Part shown: one piece after another, positions 37,328 through 45,096 of the stretch | How positions within the stretch are numbered: the first letter of the stretch is position 1 | Layout: each line of letters begins with the position of its first letter | Made by a program: the position numbers and the translations under genes | The notes under the pieces: model-generated | Database searches by the model: none | Told to the model about the DNA's origin: nothing | The model's input: only the letters and a program-made list of their open reading frames with translations | Source: Mycobacterium triplex | GTDB taxonomy: Bacteria > Actinomycetota > Actinomycetes > Mycobacteriales > Mycobacteriaceae | Reading direction: 5' to 3' | Assembly: GCF_000689255.1 (NCBI RefSeq) | Contig: NZ_HG964446.1 | Location: 4,930,152 to 4,994,151, forward strand | DNA: 64,000 nucleotides

Positions 37328-38560
37328 ATGTCCGAGTCGCTTAACCAGAAGCTCAGGGTCGCCGGCCAGCTGGGACGAATCGGTGCCCACATCGTCAACG
37401 AGCGGTTGCGACGTCCCAAACCCACTACGCTGGCCGAGATCCCACCCTCCGTGGACGCGCTCACACCGGAGTGGCTGACTGCCGCCCTATGCGGCGGTCA
37501 CCCTGGAGCATGGGTGACCGCAGTGTCGACCGCGTCCGGGAGCGACGGGTCGACCACCAGGCGAGTGCTGGCTATCGACTACAACGACGTCGGGCGCCGA
37601 GCCGGGCTGCCGGTATCGGTCTTTACCAAGTCGACCCCCAAGTTCACCTCCCGCGCGGTGACTGTTCCGTCTGCGGCGCTGACGTGCGAAGCATTGTTCT
37701 ACGACCGGATCCGCCCAACGCTCGACATCGAAGCCCCCCATGGCTACTACATGGCGGTCGACAACAGGTCAGGCCGCTCGATGTTCTTGATGGAAGACGT
37801 CGCGACCACCAGGAAGGCGACGTTTGGCGATCCGACTAAGCACTACATCGATCGGACCAGGGCCGAAGCGATCATCACAACGTTGGCGACTGTCCACGGA
37901 ATGCTTTGGGAGAGCCCGCGATTCGCCGGTGACCTGGCCGTCGTCAAAGATGCCCACAGGTGGCAGGTCGACGTCAACGAGACAATCGCATTTCCGCGTC
38001 GCACGCTGATCGGGTTCGACCGCGCGGAGTCGGTCTTTCCCGCGGGGTTCCGTCGCCGCCGGGCCGAGGTCTTCCCGGCTCTGATGACATCGCTGGCGAT
38101 GCACAAATCGGCACCCAGCACGCTGTTGCATTCCGACGTCCATTCCCGCAACTGGTATCTGACTCCCGATGGCGGCATGGGCTTGTACGACTGGCAGCTG
38201 ATCAGCCGTGGCATTTGGGCCCTCGACGTCTCGTATGCGCTCAGTTCGGCGCTGACGGTGCGGGATCGGCGCGCCTGGGAGCGCGAGCTCATCGAGCTGT
38301 ACGTCGACCGCCTACATGCGGCAGGCGCTCCCCCGCTGTCCTTCGGCGAAGCCTGGTTGGCATATCGCCAGCAAGCTTTCCACGGTCTTGTGTTCTGGCT
38401 GTACACCATTGGCGCCGGCCGACTGCAGCCGGCGATGCAACCCGACGAAGTGTCGCTGGCCAACCTCGAGCGAATGACGAACATGATCGAGGACCTGGAC
38501 TCGTTCGGCGCCTTGAAAGAGTCTGCGAATACGTCGCGGCAGCTGCCGTCGATCCCCTAG
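37328..38560 (+). CDS. Aminoglycoside-phosphotransferase-like protein (APH fold)
   Basis: 410-aa protein with APH-type catalytic loop HSDVHSRN (268-275; Ser replaces the usual Gly before Asp, and His-Asp-Asn are kept) and metal-binding LYDWQ (286-290). A helical N-terminal ~50 residues precedes the kinase lobe. ATG at 37328 follows AAGGAAG. The last 101 bases lie inside a 313-bp sequence repeated 3617 bases downstream, where the copy is only a gene fragment. The stop overlaps the stop of the convergent membrane-gene fragment. Substrate unknown; a small-molecule or acyl-CoA kinase is possible. Confidence 0.87.
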   Translation: MSESLNQKLRVAGQLGRIGAHIVNERLRRPKPTTLAEIPPSVDALTPEWLTAALCGGHPGAWVTAVSTASGSDGSTTRRVLAIDYNDVGRRAGLPVSVFTKSTPKFTSRAVTVPSAALTCEALFYDRIRPTLDIEAPHGYYMAVDNRSGRSMFLMEDVATTRKATFGDPTKHYIDRTRAEAIITTLATVHGMLWESPRFAGDLAVVKDAHRWQVDVNETIAFPRRTLIGFDRAESVFPAGFRRRRAEVFPALMTSLAMHKSAPSTLLHSDVHSRNWYLTPDGGMGLYDWQLISRGIWALDVSYALSSALTVRDRRAWERELIELYVDRLHAAGAPPLSFGEAWLAYRQQAFHGLVFWLYTIGAGRLQPAMQPDEVSLANLERMTNMIEDLDSFGALKESANTSRQLPSIP

Positions 38561-38772
38561 CGCTCGAACAGGGCCTTGACACTCAACGCCAAGCAACCCA
38601 GCGAGGCCGATATGAACAGTGCCGCACTGAACCCCGAGATCTTGCCACGCCGGTGCGCGATGCCGGCGGCCAGGATATCGCCGACGTCGCACGCCGCGGC
38701 GACCCTCAACATCTGAGACCTCGACCGGCGTTCGGTCACCAAAGGTGCGACGGCCAGCGCAAAGTCACGAGT
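38460..38772. repeat. 313-bp direct repeat, left copy
   Basis: Matches 42077-42389 with two mismatches (CCTGG/CGTGG near the start; CCAAG/CCAGG about 130 bases in). Covers the 3' end of the APH gene and the 3' end of the small membrane gene on the other strand. The two copies bound a 3304-bp segment with MarR, lipocalin-like and APH genes. Confidence 0.95.
38557..38772 (-). pseudogene. 3' fragment of the small membrane gene (DUF4267-like)
   Basis: The last ~71 codons of the gene that is intact at 42174-42536 (RDFALAVAPLVTERR... to ALFER). Upstream of 38772 homology stops abruptly at the repeat boundary and the frame runs on into unrelated sequence, so the N-terminal half is missing. The frame stays open to 39012, but that extension is Arg/Ser-rich and overlaps the MarR gene. 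Likely a non-functional remnant of the event that made the repeat. Confidence 0.85.
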
Positions 38773-38884
38773 CGCCACTACCGCCGTCCGGGCTGACACT
38801 TGCGCTTGGCCATCCGCACCTGTGGATTCCGAGAAGAAGTCATAGGCTCGGTCTAGAAACGTTCGTTCACGGGCATTGGTGAAC

Positions 38885-39409
38885 TCACTCCCGCGCTCGG
38901 GTGGTGGAGCGCCCGTTCCTCTTTTTAGGTTGCACCTTCTCCTCGACCCCTTCGTTCTCCCACTCGATAAAGCCGTCGCGCATCTTGTTGAGAAGGTGGT
39001 CAAGCGTTGCAATCTCCTCGTCGGAAAGGGGAAACAATGCTCGTCGCTCGACCTGCTCGGACAAGCGGTGAAGCTGGGAGGCCAGCGGCTTCGTCTTGGG
39101 CGTTAGGAAAATGCGGTTAGATCGTCGGTCGTTGTCGTCAGGGCACCGCCGAACGAGGCCCTCCTTTTCCAGCCGGTCAATGACCTTGCCCATTCCGCCC
39201 TTGGTGATATCCATCAGCTCGGTAAGCTCGGCCTGCGTACTACCCTCAAGAAAATACAGGTGGCGCAGCAGCCACCACTCGGTGCGCGCCAGGTTCAAAT
39301 CGCGCACCTTCTGGTCGAACGTCACGCGGTATCTGCGCGCGACGTCGGTGATCAGAAACGCAGTCCGACTGAAGATTTCGCCGGAGCGCTTCGTCTCTTT
39401 TGCCTTCAT
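38885..39409 (-). CDS. MarR family regulator
   Basis: 174-aa winged-helix MarR protein: LARTEWWLLRHLYFLEGSTQAELTELMDITKGGMGKVIDRLEKEGLVRRCPDDNDRRSNRIFLT shows recognition helix and beta-wing with the conserved DxRxxR-type segment. The C-terminus has a basic extension (QPKKRNGRSTTRARE). It lies in the segment bounded by the 313-bp repeats and is divergent from the lipocalin-like gene at 39581. The 171-base gap has overlapping GTCTC/GAGAC palindromes that are good candidates for its operator. Confidence 0.93.
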   Translation of the reverse strand: MKAKETKRSGEIFSRTAFLITDVARRYRVTFDQKVRDLNLARTEWWLLRHLYFLEGSTQAELTELMDITKGGMGKVIDRLEKEGLVRRCPDDNDRRSNRIFLTPKTKPLASQLHRLSEQVERRALFPLSDEEIATLDHLLNKMRDGFIEWENEGVEEKVQPKKRNGRSTTRARE

Positions 39410-39496
39410 TGTGCCCTTCGGTTCTCGCGGTAGCTTAGCAGCGTTTCCGGTAGCCGCGGATGATTCCGCACCCGACTCGAACGTTCCATCGAGCCA

Positions 39497-39544
39497 TTGA
39501 CTCGGCTTTGCGGCCGCTGCTATGGTCTCTTGCGAGACAGTCTC
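39497..39544 (+). promoter_or_regulatory. Promoter TTGACT-N18-TATGGT with overlapping palindromes
   Basis: TTGACT (39497-39502), 18-base spacer, TATGGT (39521-39526). Immediately after is GTCTCTTGCGAGACAGTCTC (39525-39544), which contains two palindromes, GTCTC-TTGC-GAGAC and GAGAC-A-GTCTC. Placement over the expected transcription start suggests repression, most likely by the divergent MarR protein. Confidence 0.6.
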
Positions 39545-39580
39545 CTAGAGGACTATCTCTCGGTTCGACGAGGGGAAGCC

Positions 39581-40558
39581 GTGATAAGTCCCGCAGATGA
39601 TGTGTTTCACCAACGCACAGACGACCCATTCTGGAACGAAAGTGCATGGTTCGGCTTCAGCATTCCGGAGCGAACCCTCAACGGATTCGTGTACTTCTAC
39701 CACCGCCCGAACATGAAGTACTCGTCGGGCGGGATCGCGATCTGGGATCCGACTGGGGAAGAGATGTACAACTGCCGGTATTACGACATGGGAAGTATCT
39801 TCCCGCTGGATCCGACGTGGGAGATGTACGACTTCGGGTTCCCCAACGGTCTGCATGTGCACTGCGTCGAACCCTGGAAGACGTATCGGCTGAGCTACGG
39901 CGGGAACTCCAGTTTCTACGCGGGCGCGGGCTGCGAACTCGAGCTAACTTGGGAGAGCTTCCTGCCGCCACACCAAACCGGGCAGCCCGAAGGTCAACAA
40001 GAGTGGGCGCCGGCAAGACAGCATTACGAGCAGCCTGGGCGCATGAAGGGCACGGTCAAGGTGGACGGAGAAACGTTCCATGTCGACTGCTGGTCGATGC
40101 GTGATCACTCATGGGGGGTGCGCAAGCTCGTCAACAACACGCGCGGTTACTTCCCGTGGGGGATCGCCTCCGAGAAGAGCGGCTTTCAGGTCTACGCGAT
40201 GTCCGACCTGCCGCCTGAACGTGACCCGGTAACCGACACGAAGTTGCGCATTGCCGCGGGCTGGTATCTCAAGGGTGGGCGTTACGGTTCACTTTCCAAC
40301 GGGACGTGCGCGACCACCATGCGTCGTGACGACGGCGCCCCGATGCGAATGGAAATGTGCGGGATTGATTCACTCGGGCGGGAGTTTAAGGCAGTCGGCA
40401 ACGCCAAAGCCATACTCAGTACGGTGTTGTACCCGTGGATGTTTCAGTGGTGGGCTCAGTTTGAATGGGAGTTCGACGGCCAAATCTGCTACGGCGAAGA
40501 GATGGACTTCTTTCCCTTACAACACGCCCGGAAGTTCATCCGCTCGTTGCGGGCTTAG
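39581..40558 (+). CDS. AttH/CrtC-like lipocalin-fold protein, paralogue 4
   Basis: 325-aa protein with FGFSIPERTLNGFVYFYHRPNMKYSSGGIAIW, HYEQ at 148-151 and signature C-W-S-M-R-D-H-S-W-G (RDHSWG 174-179), the most canonical form in the window. It shares its N-terminal layout with the 33941 protein. GTG at 39581 follows AGGGGAAG. Inside the repeat-bounded segment, followed after 20 bases by an APH-like gene, repeating the lipocalin-APH combination seen at 15671-17718 and 32864-34969. Confidence 0.73.
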   Translation: MISPADDVFHQRTDDPFWNESAWFGFSIPERTLNGFVYFYHRPNMKYSSGGIAIWDPTGEEMYNCRYYDMGSIFPLDPTWEMYDFGFPNGLHVHCVEPWKTYRLSYGGNSSFYAGAGCELELTWESFLPPHQTGQPEGQQEWAPARQHYEQPGRMKGTVKVDGETFHVDCWSMRDHSWGVRKLVNNTRGYFPWGIASEKSGFQVYAMSDLPPERDPVTDTKLRIAAGWYLKGGRYGSLSNGTCATTMRRDDGAPMRMEMCGIDSLGREFKAVGNAKAILSTVLYPWMFQWWAQFEWEFDGQICYGEEMDFFPLQHARKFIRSLRA

Positions 40559-40578
40559 CCCGTTCGGAGAGAGGTCCC

Positions 40579-42069
40579 ATGCTGTTTCCAGCCGATCAGG
40601 TACTGAAAGCCGCGAACCGCGAGGTACGCCAGCTGACCACGCTGACGGATAACCCGGGAGAGGGCTCCGCGCTGCAATGCCTCGCAGTGGCGCTACGCCT
40701 GCTCGCCATTCGCGAAAGCGGAGGTACGGGCCTCATGCGGTCCCAGATCGATCGCCTGTCCAAATGTCTAGCGTCGGTCGAAGGCCTCCTAACGCCTCCT
40801 TCCCTACAGGCCCAGTGTCGCGCGCTCTGCATCATGATCGAGGAGAACAAAGGCGCCGCCTCGCTTGGCGACGCAGAAGCGGCGTGGCGAGAGGTGATCG
40901 CCGCAACTCAGCGCCTCGCGGCGAATATCGCTGCCACATCCGATCTTCCACAAGTCGTTCGCGGCCGGATCGCCGATCTCTTTATCGACTGGGAATCCGC
41001 CGATCTCTCGGACCTGATGCCCGGGGCTAGCGACGACGTGGAAGCGGCCCCCGAGACCACGCACGAACGGTGGACCGCCTATCTACGTGATCGCTTCTCC
41101 GAGCCGGAGCTTACGGTTACGGCCTTTCGGGCCCTAGCCGGCGGCTTCGGGAAACAGACATACCTGTTCGACGTTTCGGGGAAGGCCCTCAACGGGTCCT
41201 ACATCCTGCGTCGCGACCTTGCCATTGCGCTTATCGGCAACGACTGTCACCGCATCGAAAAGGAATTCGAACTCATCCGCGCGGTGCACGCGCGTGGTTT
41301 CCCTGCACCGGAAGCACTTTGGCTGGATACCGAGCACCGCCTTCTACCTGGCGGACATTTCCTGGTGATGAGGTGCGCCGCAGGTGTGGCCGGGGGCACC
41401 GTGTTCGAGCCGAACAGCCTCGTACCGCAAGACCTGGCACAGACCTTGGCGGAACTGTTGGCTCGGCTTCACACGATGCGTGGCCTCGAGGATTTCGGCC
41501 ACCTGACAGAGATGATCCGTCCCGAGCTTGTGAATCGTCCGCTCAGGGACGTGGTCGGGACATACCTAACTGATTGGCGCGGGCTGTTCGCGAGGGAAGC
41601 GCACCTGCCGTCGCCCGCGATCATGGCCTTGTTTGGCTGGCTGCTGGATCATGTGCCAGTGTCGGACGGCCATCCGGTGCTTCTGCACGGGGACATCGGC
41701 TTCCACAACTTCCTGTTCGACGACGGCCGCCTCACGGCCGTGATCGATTGGGAATTCGGGCATCTCGGTGATCCCGCTGAAGATCTGGCCTACGTCCGCA
41801 ACAGTCTCGGCGAGGCACTGGACTGGGCGGCGTTCATCCGCGCCTACCGAGCCGCGGGCGGACCCGTCATCGACGAGCGTCGGCTTCATTTCTTCCAGAT
41901 CTGGGGGCACGTCCGTAACGCCTGCGCCGCGAACCTGGTCAGCGCCAAGTTGTACGCGAGGCAGATCGACGACCTCAAGGTGATCGCCCTCCCCCACCTT
42001 TACATTCCCCGGTTTCTTCAGGCCACGCAAGAACTTATCCGAAGCTACGAACAGCTGTCGAGCCGCTAG
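40579..42069 (+). CDS. APH-like kinase with N-terminal helical domain (possible DUF6285 fusion)
   Basis: 496-aa protein: residues 1-~150 are a helical domain (FPADQVLKAANREVRQLTTL..., ALQCLAVALRLLAIRESGG) that resembles the DUF6285 proteins often encoded next to APH-like kinases (from memory, tentative). Residues ~165-490 are an intact APH fold, with catalytic loop HGDIGFHN (370-377) and metal-binding DWEFGHLGDP (390-399). Best match in the window to the ACAD10/11-type kinase domain. Starts at an ATG 20 bases after the lipocalin-like gene. The repeat begins 7 bases after its stop. Confidence 0.87.
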   Translation: MLFPADQVLKAANREVRQLTTLTDNPGEGSALQCLAVALRLLAIRESGGTGLMRSQIDRLSKCLASVEGLLTPPSLQAQCRALCIMIEENKGAASLGDAEAAWREVIAATQRLAANIAATSDLPQVVRGRIADLFIDWESADLSDLMPGASDDVEAAPETTHERWTAYLRDRFSEPELTVTAFRALAGGFGKQTYLFDVSGKALNGSYILRRDLAIALIGNDCHRIEKEFELIRAVHARGFPAPEALWLDTEHRLLPGGHFLVMRCAAGVAGGTVFEPNSLVPQDLAQTLAELLARLHTMRGLEDFGHLTEMIRPELVNRPLRDVVGTYLTDWRGLFAREAHLPSPAIMALFGWLLDHVPVSDGHPVLLHGDIGFHNFLFDDGRLTAVIDWEFGHLGDPAEDLAYVRNSLGEALDWAAFIRAYRAAGGPVIDERRLHFFQIWGHVRNACAANLVSAKLYARQIDDLKVIALPHLYIPRFLQATQELIRSYEQLSSR

Positions 42070-42076
42070 AGGCGGC

Positions 42077-42177
42077 CCAACCTCGAGCGAATGACGAACA
42101 TGATCGAGGACGTGGACTCGTTCGGCGCCTTGAAAGAGTCTGCGAATACGTCGCGGCAGCTGCCGTCGATCCCCTAG
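42077..42177 (+). pseudogene. 3' fragment of the APH-like gene at 37328
   Basis: Encodes only the last ~32 residues (LERMTNMIEDVDSFG... to QLPSIP) and the stop of the APH-like gene, carried here in the right repeat copy. No start, no upstream domain. One substitution changes Leu to Val relative to the left copy. Confidence 0.85.
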
Positions 42178-42389
42178 CGCTCGAACAGGGCCTTGACACT
42201 CAACGCCAGGCAACCCAGCGAGGCCGATATGAACAGTGCCGCACTGAACCCCGAGATCTTGCCACGCCGGTGCGCGATGCCGGCGGCCAGGATATCGCCG
42301 ACGTCGCACGCCGCGGCGACCCTCAACATCTGAGACCTCGACCGGCGTTCGGTCACCAAAGGTGCGACGGCCAGCGCAAAGTCACGAGT
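42077..42389. repeat. 313-bp direct repeat, right copy
   Basis: Second copy of the sequence at 38460-38772 (offset 3617, two mismatches). At its left edge the sequence switches from the intergenic bases after the APH gene to the APH1 3' end; at its right edge the small membrane gene continues intact. This is the arrangement expected after single-crossover integration of a circular donor. Confidence 0.95.
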
Positions 42390-42536
42390 GCCGCCGAGCC
42401 TGAGAAAGAGCGCCGCGCTGACATCCTTGGAGACGTTCATCCCGAACAGCCTGGCGGCGGTGATCGGCATCAGCCAGCCACTCGCGCCGATCGCTGATCG
42501 CGCTGCCGCGAGAGTCGTCGTCGTCGTCAGAGCCAT
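42174..42536 (-). CDS. Small membrane protein (DUF4267-like)
   Basis: 120-aa protein, two to four hydrophobic helices: ARSAIGASGWLMPITAARLFGM, ALFLRLGGTRDFALAVAPLV and SGFSAALFISASLGCLALSVKAL. The ARLFG...R-x-G-x-RD pattern recalls the DUF4267 family (tentative). ATG at 42536 is the first good start after an inverted repeat GAACG-CT-CGTTC at 42580-42591. The last 72 codons are duplicated at 38557-38772. Its C-terminal overlap with the APH1 stop is original to the locus. Confidence 0.7.
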   Translation of the reverse strand: MALTTTTTLAAARSAIGASGWLMPITAARLFGMNVSKDVSAALFLRLGGTRDFALAVAPLVTERRSRSQMLRVAAACDVGDILAAGIAHRRGKISGFSAALFISASLGCLALSVKALFER

Positions 42537-42579
42537 TGAGCACCTAGATCCTTCCCTGGGTCGCGCTCCGCGGTTGCGG

Positions 42580-42591
42580 GAACGCTCGTTC
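42580..42591. promoter_or_regulatory. Inverted repeat GAACG-CT-CGTTC
   Basis: Five-base arms in the 106-base divergent region between the small membrane gene (minus) and the flavin split-barrel gene (plus). A similar GAAACGTTCGTTCAC sits at 38856-38870 beyond the left repeat. Possible operator; could be chance. Confidence 0.35.
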
Positions 42592-42642
42592 ACATCCAGT
42601 GGTAGCTTTACTCTTAGGTTCGCGTCGCCGCAAGGAGTTACC

Positions 42643-43104
42643 GTGGAAGATCTCGCCATGTCTCCCGAAGAAGTCGACGACTTCTTGTCGGGCCCGCTCA
42701 CCGGACAGCTGGCCACCAACGGCCCAACAATCAGACCGCTTTGGTATCAGTGGGAAGGCGGCGCCTTCTGGATCATCAGTGGCCCGTGGGCAAAACTGCA
42801 TGCGCGGGTACAGAAGGACCCCAGCGTCGCGTTCTGCGTCGATGTCGGCGATTTCGACAATGGGATTGTCAAGCAAGTCATCGCCCAGGGATCCGTGCAG
42901 ATCCATGACTACGACGTCGAACGTGCTCGCCGACTGCTGTACCGCTACCTGGGTTCCGACGAAGAGTCCTGGTCGGACTCACCCGATGACTACCGAGGCT
43001 ACCTGCGTGACGGCGGGCCGCCGGGAGCCGTGTTCCTCCAATTGCGGCCGACGAAGCTGACCGCGTTGAACTTCAGCTACGCGCGCACCCGTACCGGAGC
43101 GTGA
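42643..43104 (+). CDS. Pyridoxamine-5'-phosphate-oxidase-like flavin/F420 split-barrel protein
   Basis: 153-aa split-barrel protein: SPEEVDDFLSGPLTGQLATNGPTIRPLWYQWEGGAFWIIS then WAKLHARVQKDPSVAFCVDV is the normal start of the FMN/F420-binding PPOX-like family, which in mycobacteria includes F420-dependent reductases. GTG at 42643 follows AAGGAG six bases upstream. Single gene, divergent from the small membrane protein and convergent with the PEP-utilising protein. Substrate unknown. Confidence 0.85.
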   Translation: MEDLAMSPEEVDDFLSGPLTGQLATNGPTIRPLWYQWEGGAFWIISGPWAKLHARVQKDPSVAFCVDVGDFDNGIVKQVIAQGSVQIHDYDVERARRLLYRYLGSDEESWSDSPDDYRGYLRDGGPPGAVFLQLRPTKLTALNFSYARTRTGA

Positions 43105-43200
43105 CGCAACGACCGAGTTCGCTTGGCGGGCAAGCCAAAGCAGCGGCAGGGACTGTCGTCGCGGCGGCGGGCTTCGTCGACCGGAAGTGATACGCCGCAG

Positions 43201-44826
43201 TCACCTGCTTTCCTGGGCGGCGAAGCGGTCTTGCGCGCGTTCGAGGACTTCGACGGTGCCGGTGTCGCCGTCGACGCGGACGCGATCGCCGGTGCGCAGC
43301 AGGCTGCTTCCCGTGCGGGTGTTGACCACACAGGGCAGGCCGAGTTCGCGAGCGACGACCGCGGCGTGGCTCAGCGGTCCGCCGATGTCGACGACCAGCG
43401 CGCTGGACAAGAACATGATCGACGCCCAGCTGGGGTCGGTAGTGCGCGCGACGAGCACTTCGCCGGGTTCGACTTCGGCAAAGGACGGGTCGATGACGAC
43501 CCGCACTTGGCCTTCGGTCACCCCGGCGCTGACGCCCAAACCGCGGATCGTCTCACCGACATCCCGCACGATCACCTTGCCGTCGGGATTCACGGTGCTG
43601 ACCGTTGTGTCGGGTATCCCGCGCCAGTTGCCCGGCAGGCTCAGTGTCGCGTACTCGCGGCCGCGTTCCAGCCGACGGTTCAGCAGATTGCGCGCATCTG
43701 CCGGAAACCCGCGGGTAAGTTCATCGACGGTGAGCTGGAAGACGTCGTCGACCGAGGAGAGTTCGCCGTGTGCGACGAGGTGCTCGCCGAGTTGGCGGGC
43801 GGCGCCGCGCGCGACGTCCAGCGATTGTAAGAACGAGCGTTTGCCCACCCCGCGCAGCGGGAGTATGCGCTCGGCCAGGGTCAGCAGCAGCCGTGCCGAT
43901 AGCCGCCGGCTGGGCGGCAGCGCTGCTACCACCTCTCGTTGCGCTTCGGGAAGTTGTGCGCTCGCTCGCCGCTCGCGTTGCACCGGATCCTCGGAATCCG
44001 GGCGGTCGGCGTAGCTGCTGATCATCCGCTCCAGCGGTGCGCTGTCCTCTCGCCAGACCCGGCTGGAGATCTCGCCTTCCAGTGGGCCGTGGAACCCATG
44101 GTTGGCAACCACATCGGCAACCGTCATCGCGCCCCGGGAGGCCAGCCAGATGTCGGAAACGATCGCCATCTCTGCTCCGCCGGTTCCGCTCAACGTCCCT
44201 ACGTCGCCTACTCCGGCCCGCTCCACCAACTTGGTCAGCTGCACCAACATTGGCTGGACCACTGCCAGCAGCGCCAGGGAGTGCCAGGTCAGGGATTCGT
44301 CGAAGCGATCTACCGCGTCACGAAGCACCGAAACACACTCGGAGCGCGAAAGATCAGGGAGCGCAGCAATGCTCGAGCGCCACCAGGCATCGATGATCGT
44401 CGCACGGCGCCGAACCTGTCTGGGCGCGCTGATCATCGCTCGCGGAAGCCGGTAGCAGATAATCGGGTAGCGACGCATGGTCGAGGCAAAGTTCATGGTG
44501 TCGGGGACTCGGCCGAACATGTTCGCGACGAGATCCGCGCCGTCGACCCCCGGCATGCGATCACCGACGGTGGCGAGGTACTCCATGCGCAAAGCGATCC
44601 GCCCGTAGAAGGGCCGCACGATCGGCGGGAACTGACGCCGATCCGCGGCGGAGAAGATGCCCATTCGGTAGGCAACCTCACGGGGCATGCGGTCGCCGGT
44701 CCGGCCCCACATGCTCCAGCTCAATGGCGTCAGCACCCCGGGCGCGGCCTCTCCCACGTTGTCGGTGGACCAGTGCGAGTCCGCAGGATCTGGACTGTGG
44801 AGGACGTCCCAGTCCTCACCGAGCAC
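43201..44826 (-). CDS. PEP-utilising (phosphohistidine swivel) protein without ATP-grasp domain
   Basis: 541-aa protein resembling the C-terminal two thirds of PEP synthase/rifampin phosphotransferase. The swivelling phosphohistidine domain is at the end: ALVVDIGGPLSHAAVVARELGLPCV, with the phospho-accepting His at ~487. The N-terminal ATP-grasp domain that normally phosphorylates it is absent; residues 1-~400 are helical and end in a PEP-synthase-like linker. It may be phosphorylated by a separate protein or act as a carrier or binding protein. GTG at 44826. Divergent from the TetR gene at 45097; no ATP-grasp partner is encoded in the window. Confidence 0.83.
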   Translation of the reverse strand: MLGEDWDVLHSPDPADSHWSTDNVGEAAPGVLTPLSWSMWGRTGDRMPREVAYRMGIFSAADRRQFPPIVRPFYGRIALRMEYLATVGDRMPGVDGADLVANMFGRVPDTMNFASTMRRYPIICYRLPRAMISAPRQVRRRATIIDAWWRSSIAALPDLSRSECVSVLRDAVDRFDESLTWHSLALLAVVQPMLVQLTKLVERAGVGDVGTLSGTGGAEMAIVSDIWLASRGAMTVADVVANHGFHGPLEGEISSRVWREDSAPLERMISSYADRPDSEDPVQRERRASAQLPEAQREVVAALPPSRRLSARLLLTLAERILPLRGVGKRSFLQSLDVARGAARQLGEHLVAHGELSSVDDVFQLTVDELTRGFPADARNLLNRRLERGREYATLSLPGNWRGIPDTTVSTVNPDGKVIVRDVGETIRGLGVSAGVTEGQVRVVIDPSFAEVEPGEVLVARTTDPSWASIMFLSSALVVDIGGPLSHAAVVARELGLPCVVNTRTGSSLLRTGDRVRVDGDTGTVEVLERAQDRFAAQESR

Positions 44827-45096
44827 GGGTCACTCGAATCATCAGGCAGGCAAGGGCCTGTGCCCGCATCCCGGATCTCCTTCTGGGGGTGACGTCGTGC
44901 TACCGGATAGATATGATCATGTATCTAGTGCCCTGTCAACGAACGGTCTCACTTCGCCATTGTCACTTGCCTACACCGATATTCAGCACCACGGGCTGAG
45001 TAGTTGTACTCTGCTAGATATGGGCGATGATCACGCTGCGGCCCGCCTCGGCGGTACCGTCGCCGATCCGCCCGGCCAGTTGAGACTGGTCATCTG
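44827..45096. promoter_or_regulatory. Divergent promoter region with palindrome at 44909-44926
   Basis: 270 bases between the swivel protein (minus) and a TetR gene (plus). AGATATGATCATGTATCT (44909-44926) is a near-palindrome around TGATCA. AACGAACGG lies at 44939-44947 and an AT-richer stretch precedes the TetR start. No other gene seen. Confidence 0.45.

Noticed and set aside
38557..39012. Fused reading frame joining the small membrane gene fragment to upstream sequence
   Set aside because: The frame crosses the repeat boundary into low-complexity Arg/Ser-rich sequence and overlaps the MarR gene; it is a remnant, not a gene.
37328..42069. Aminoglycoside resistance genes
   Set aside because: The APH-like proteins match the broad kinase fold seen beside acyl-CoA genes; nothing points to antibiotic modification.
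38460..42389. The repeat-bounded segment as an insertion sequence or transposon
   Set aside because: No transposase or integrase, no terminal inverted repeats, and a 313-bp duplication is far too long for a target-site repeat.
42580..42591. GAACG-CT-CGTTC as part of the GATCGTT regulon
   Set aside because: Its centre is CT and the arms are shorter; it does not fit the GTAAACGATCGTTTAC pattern, so it was kept only as a weak separate repeat.
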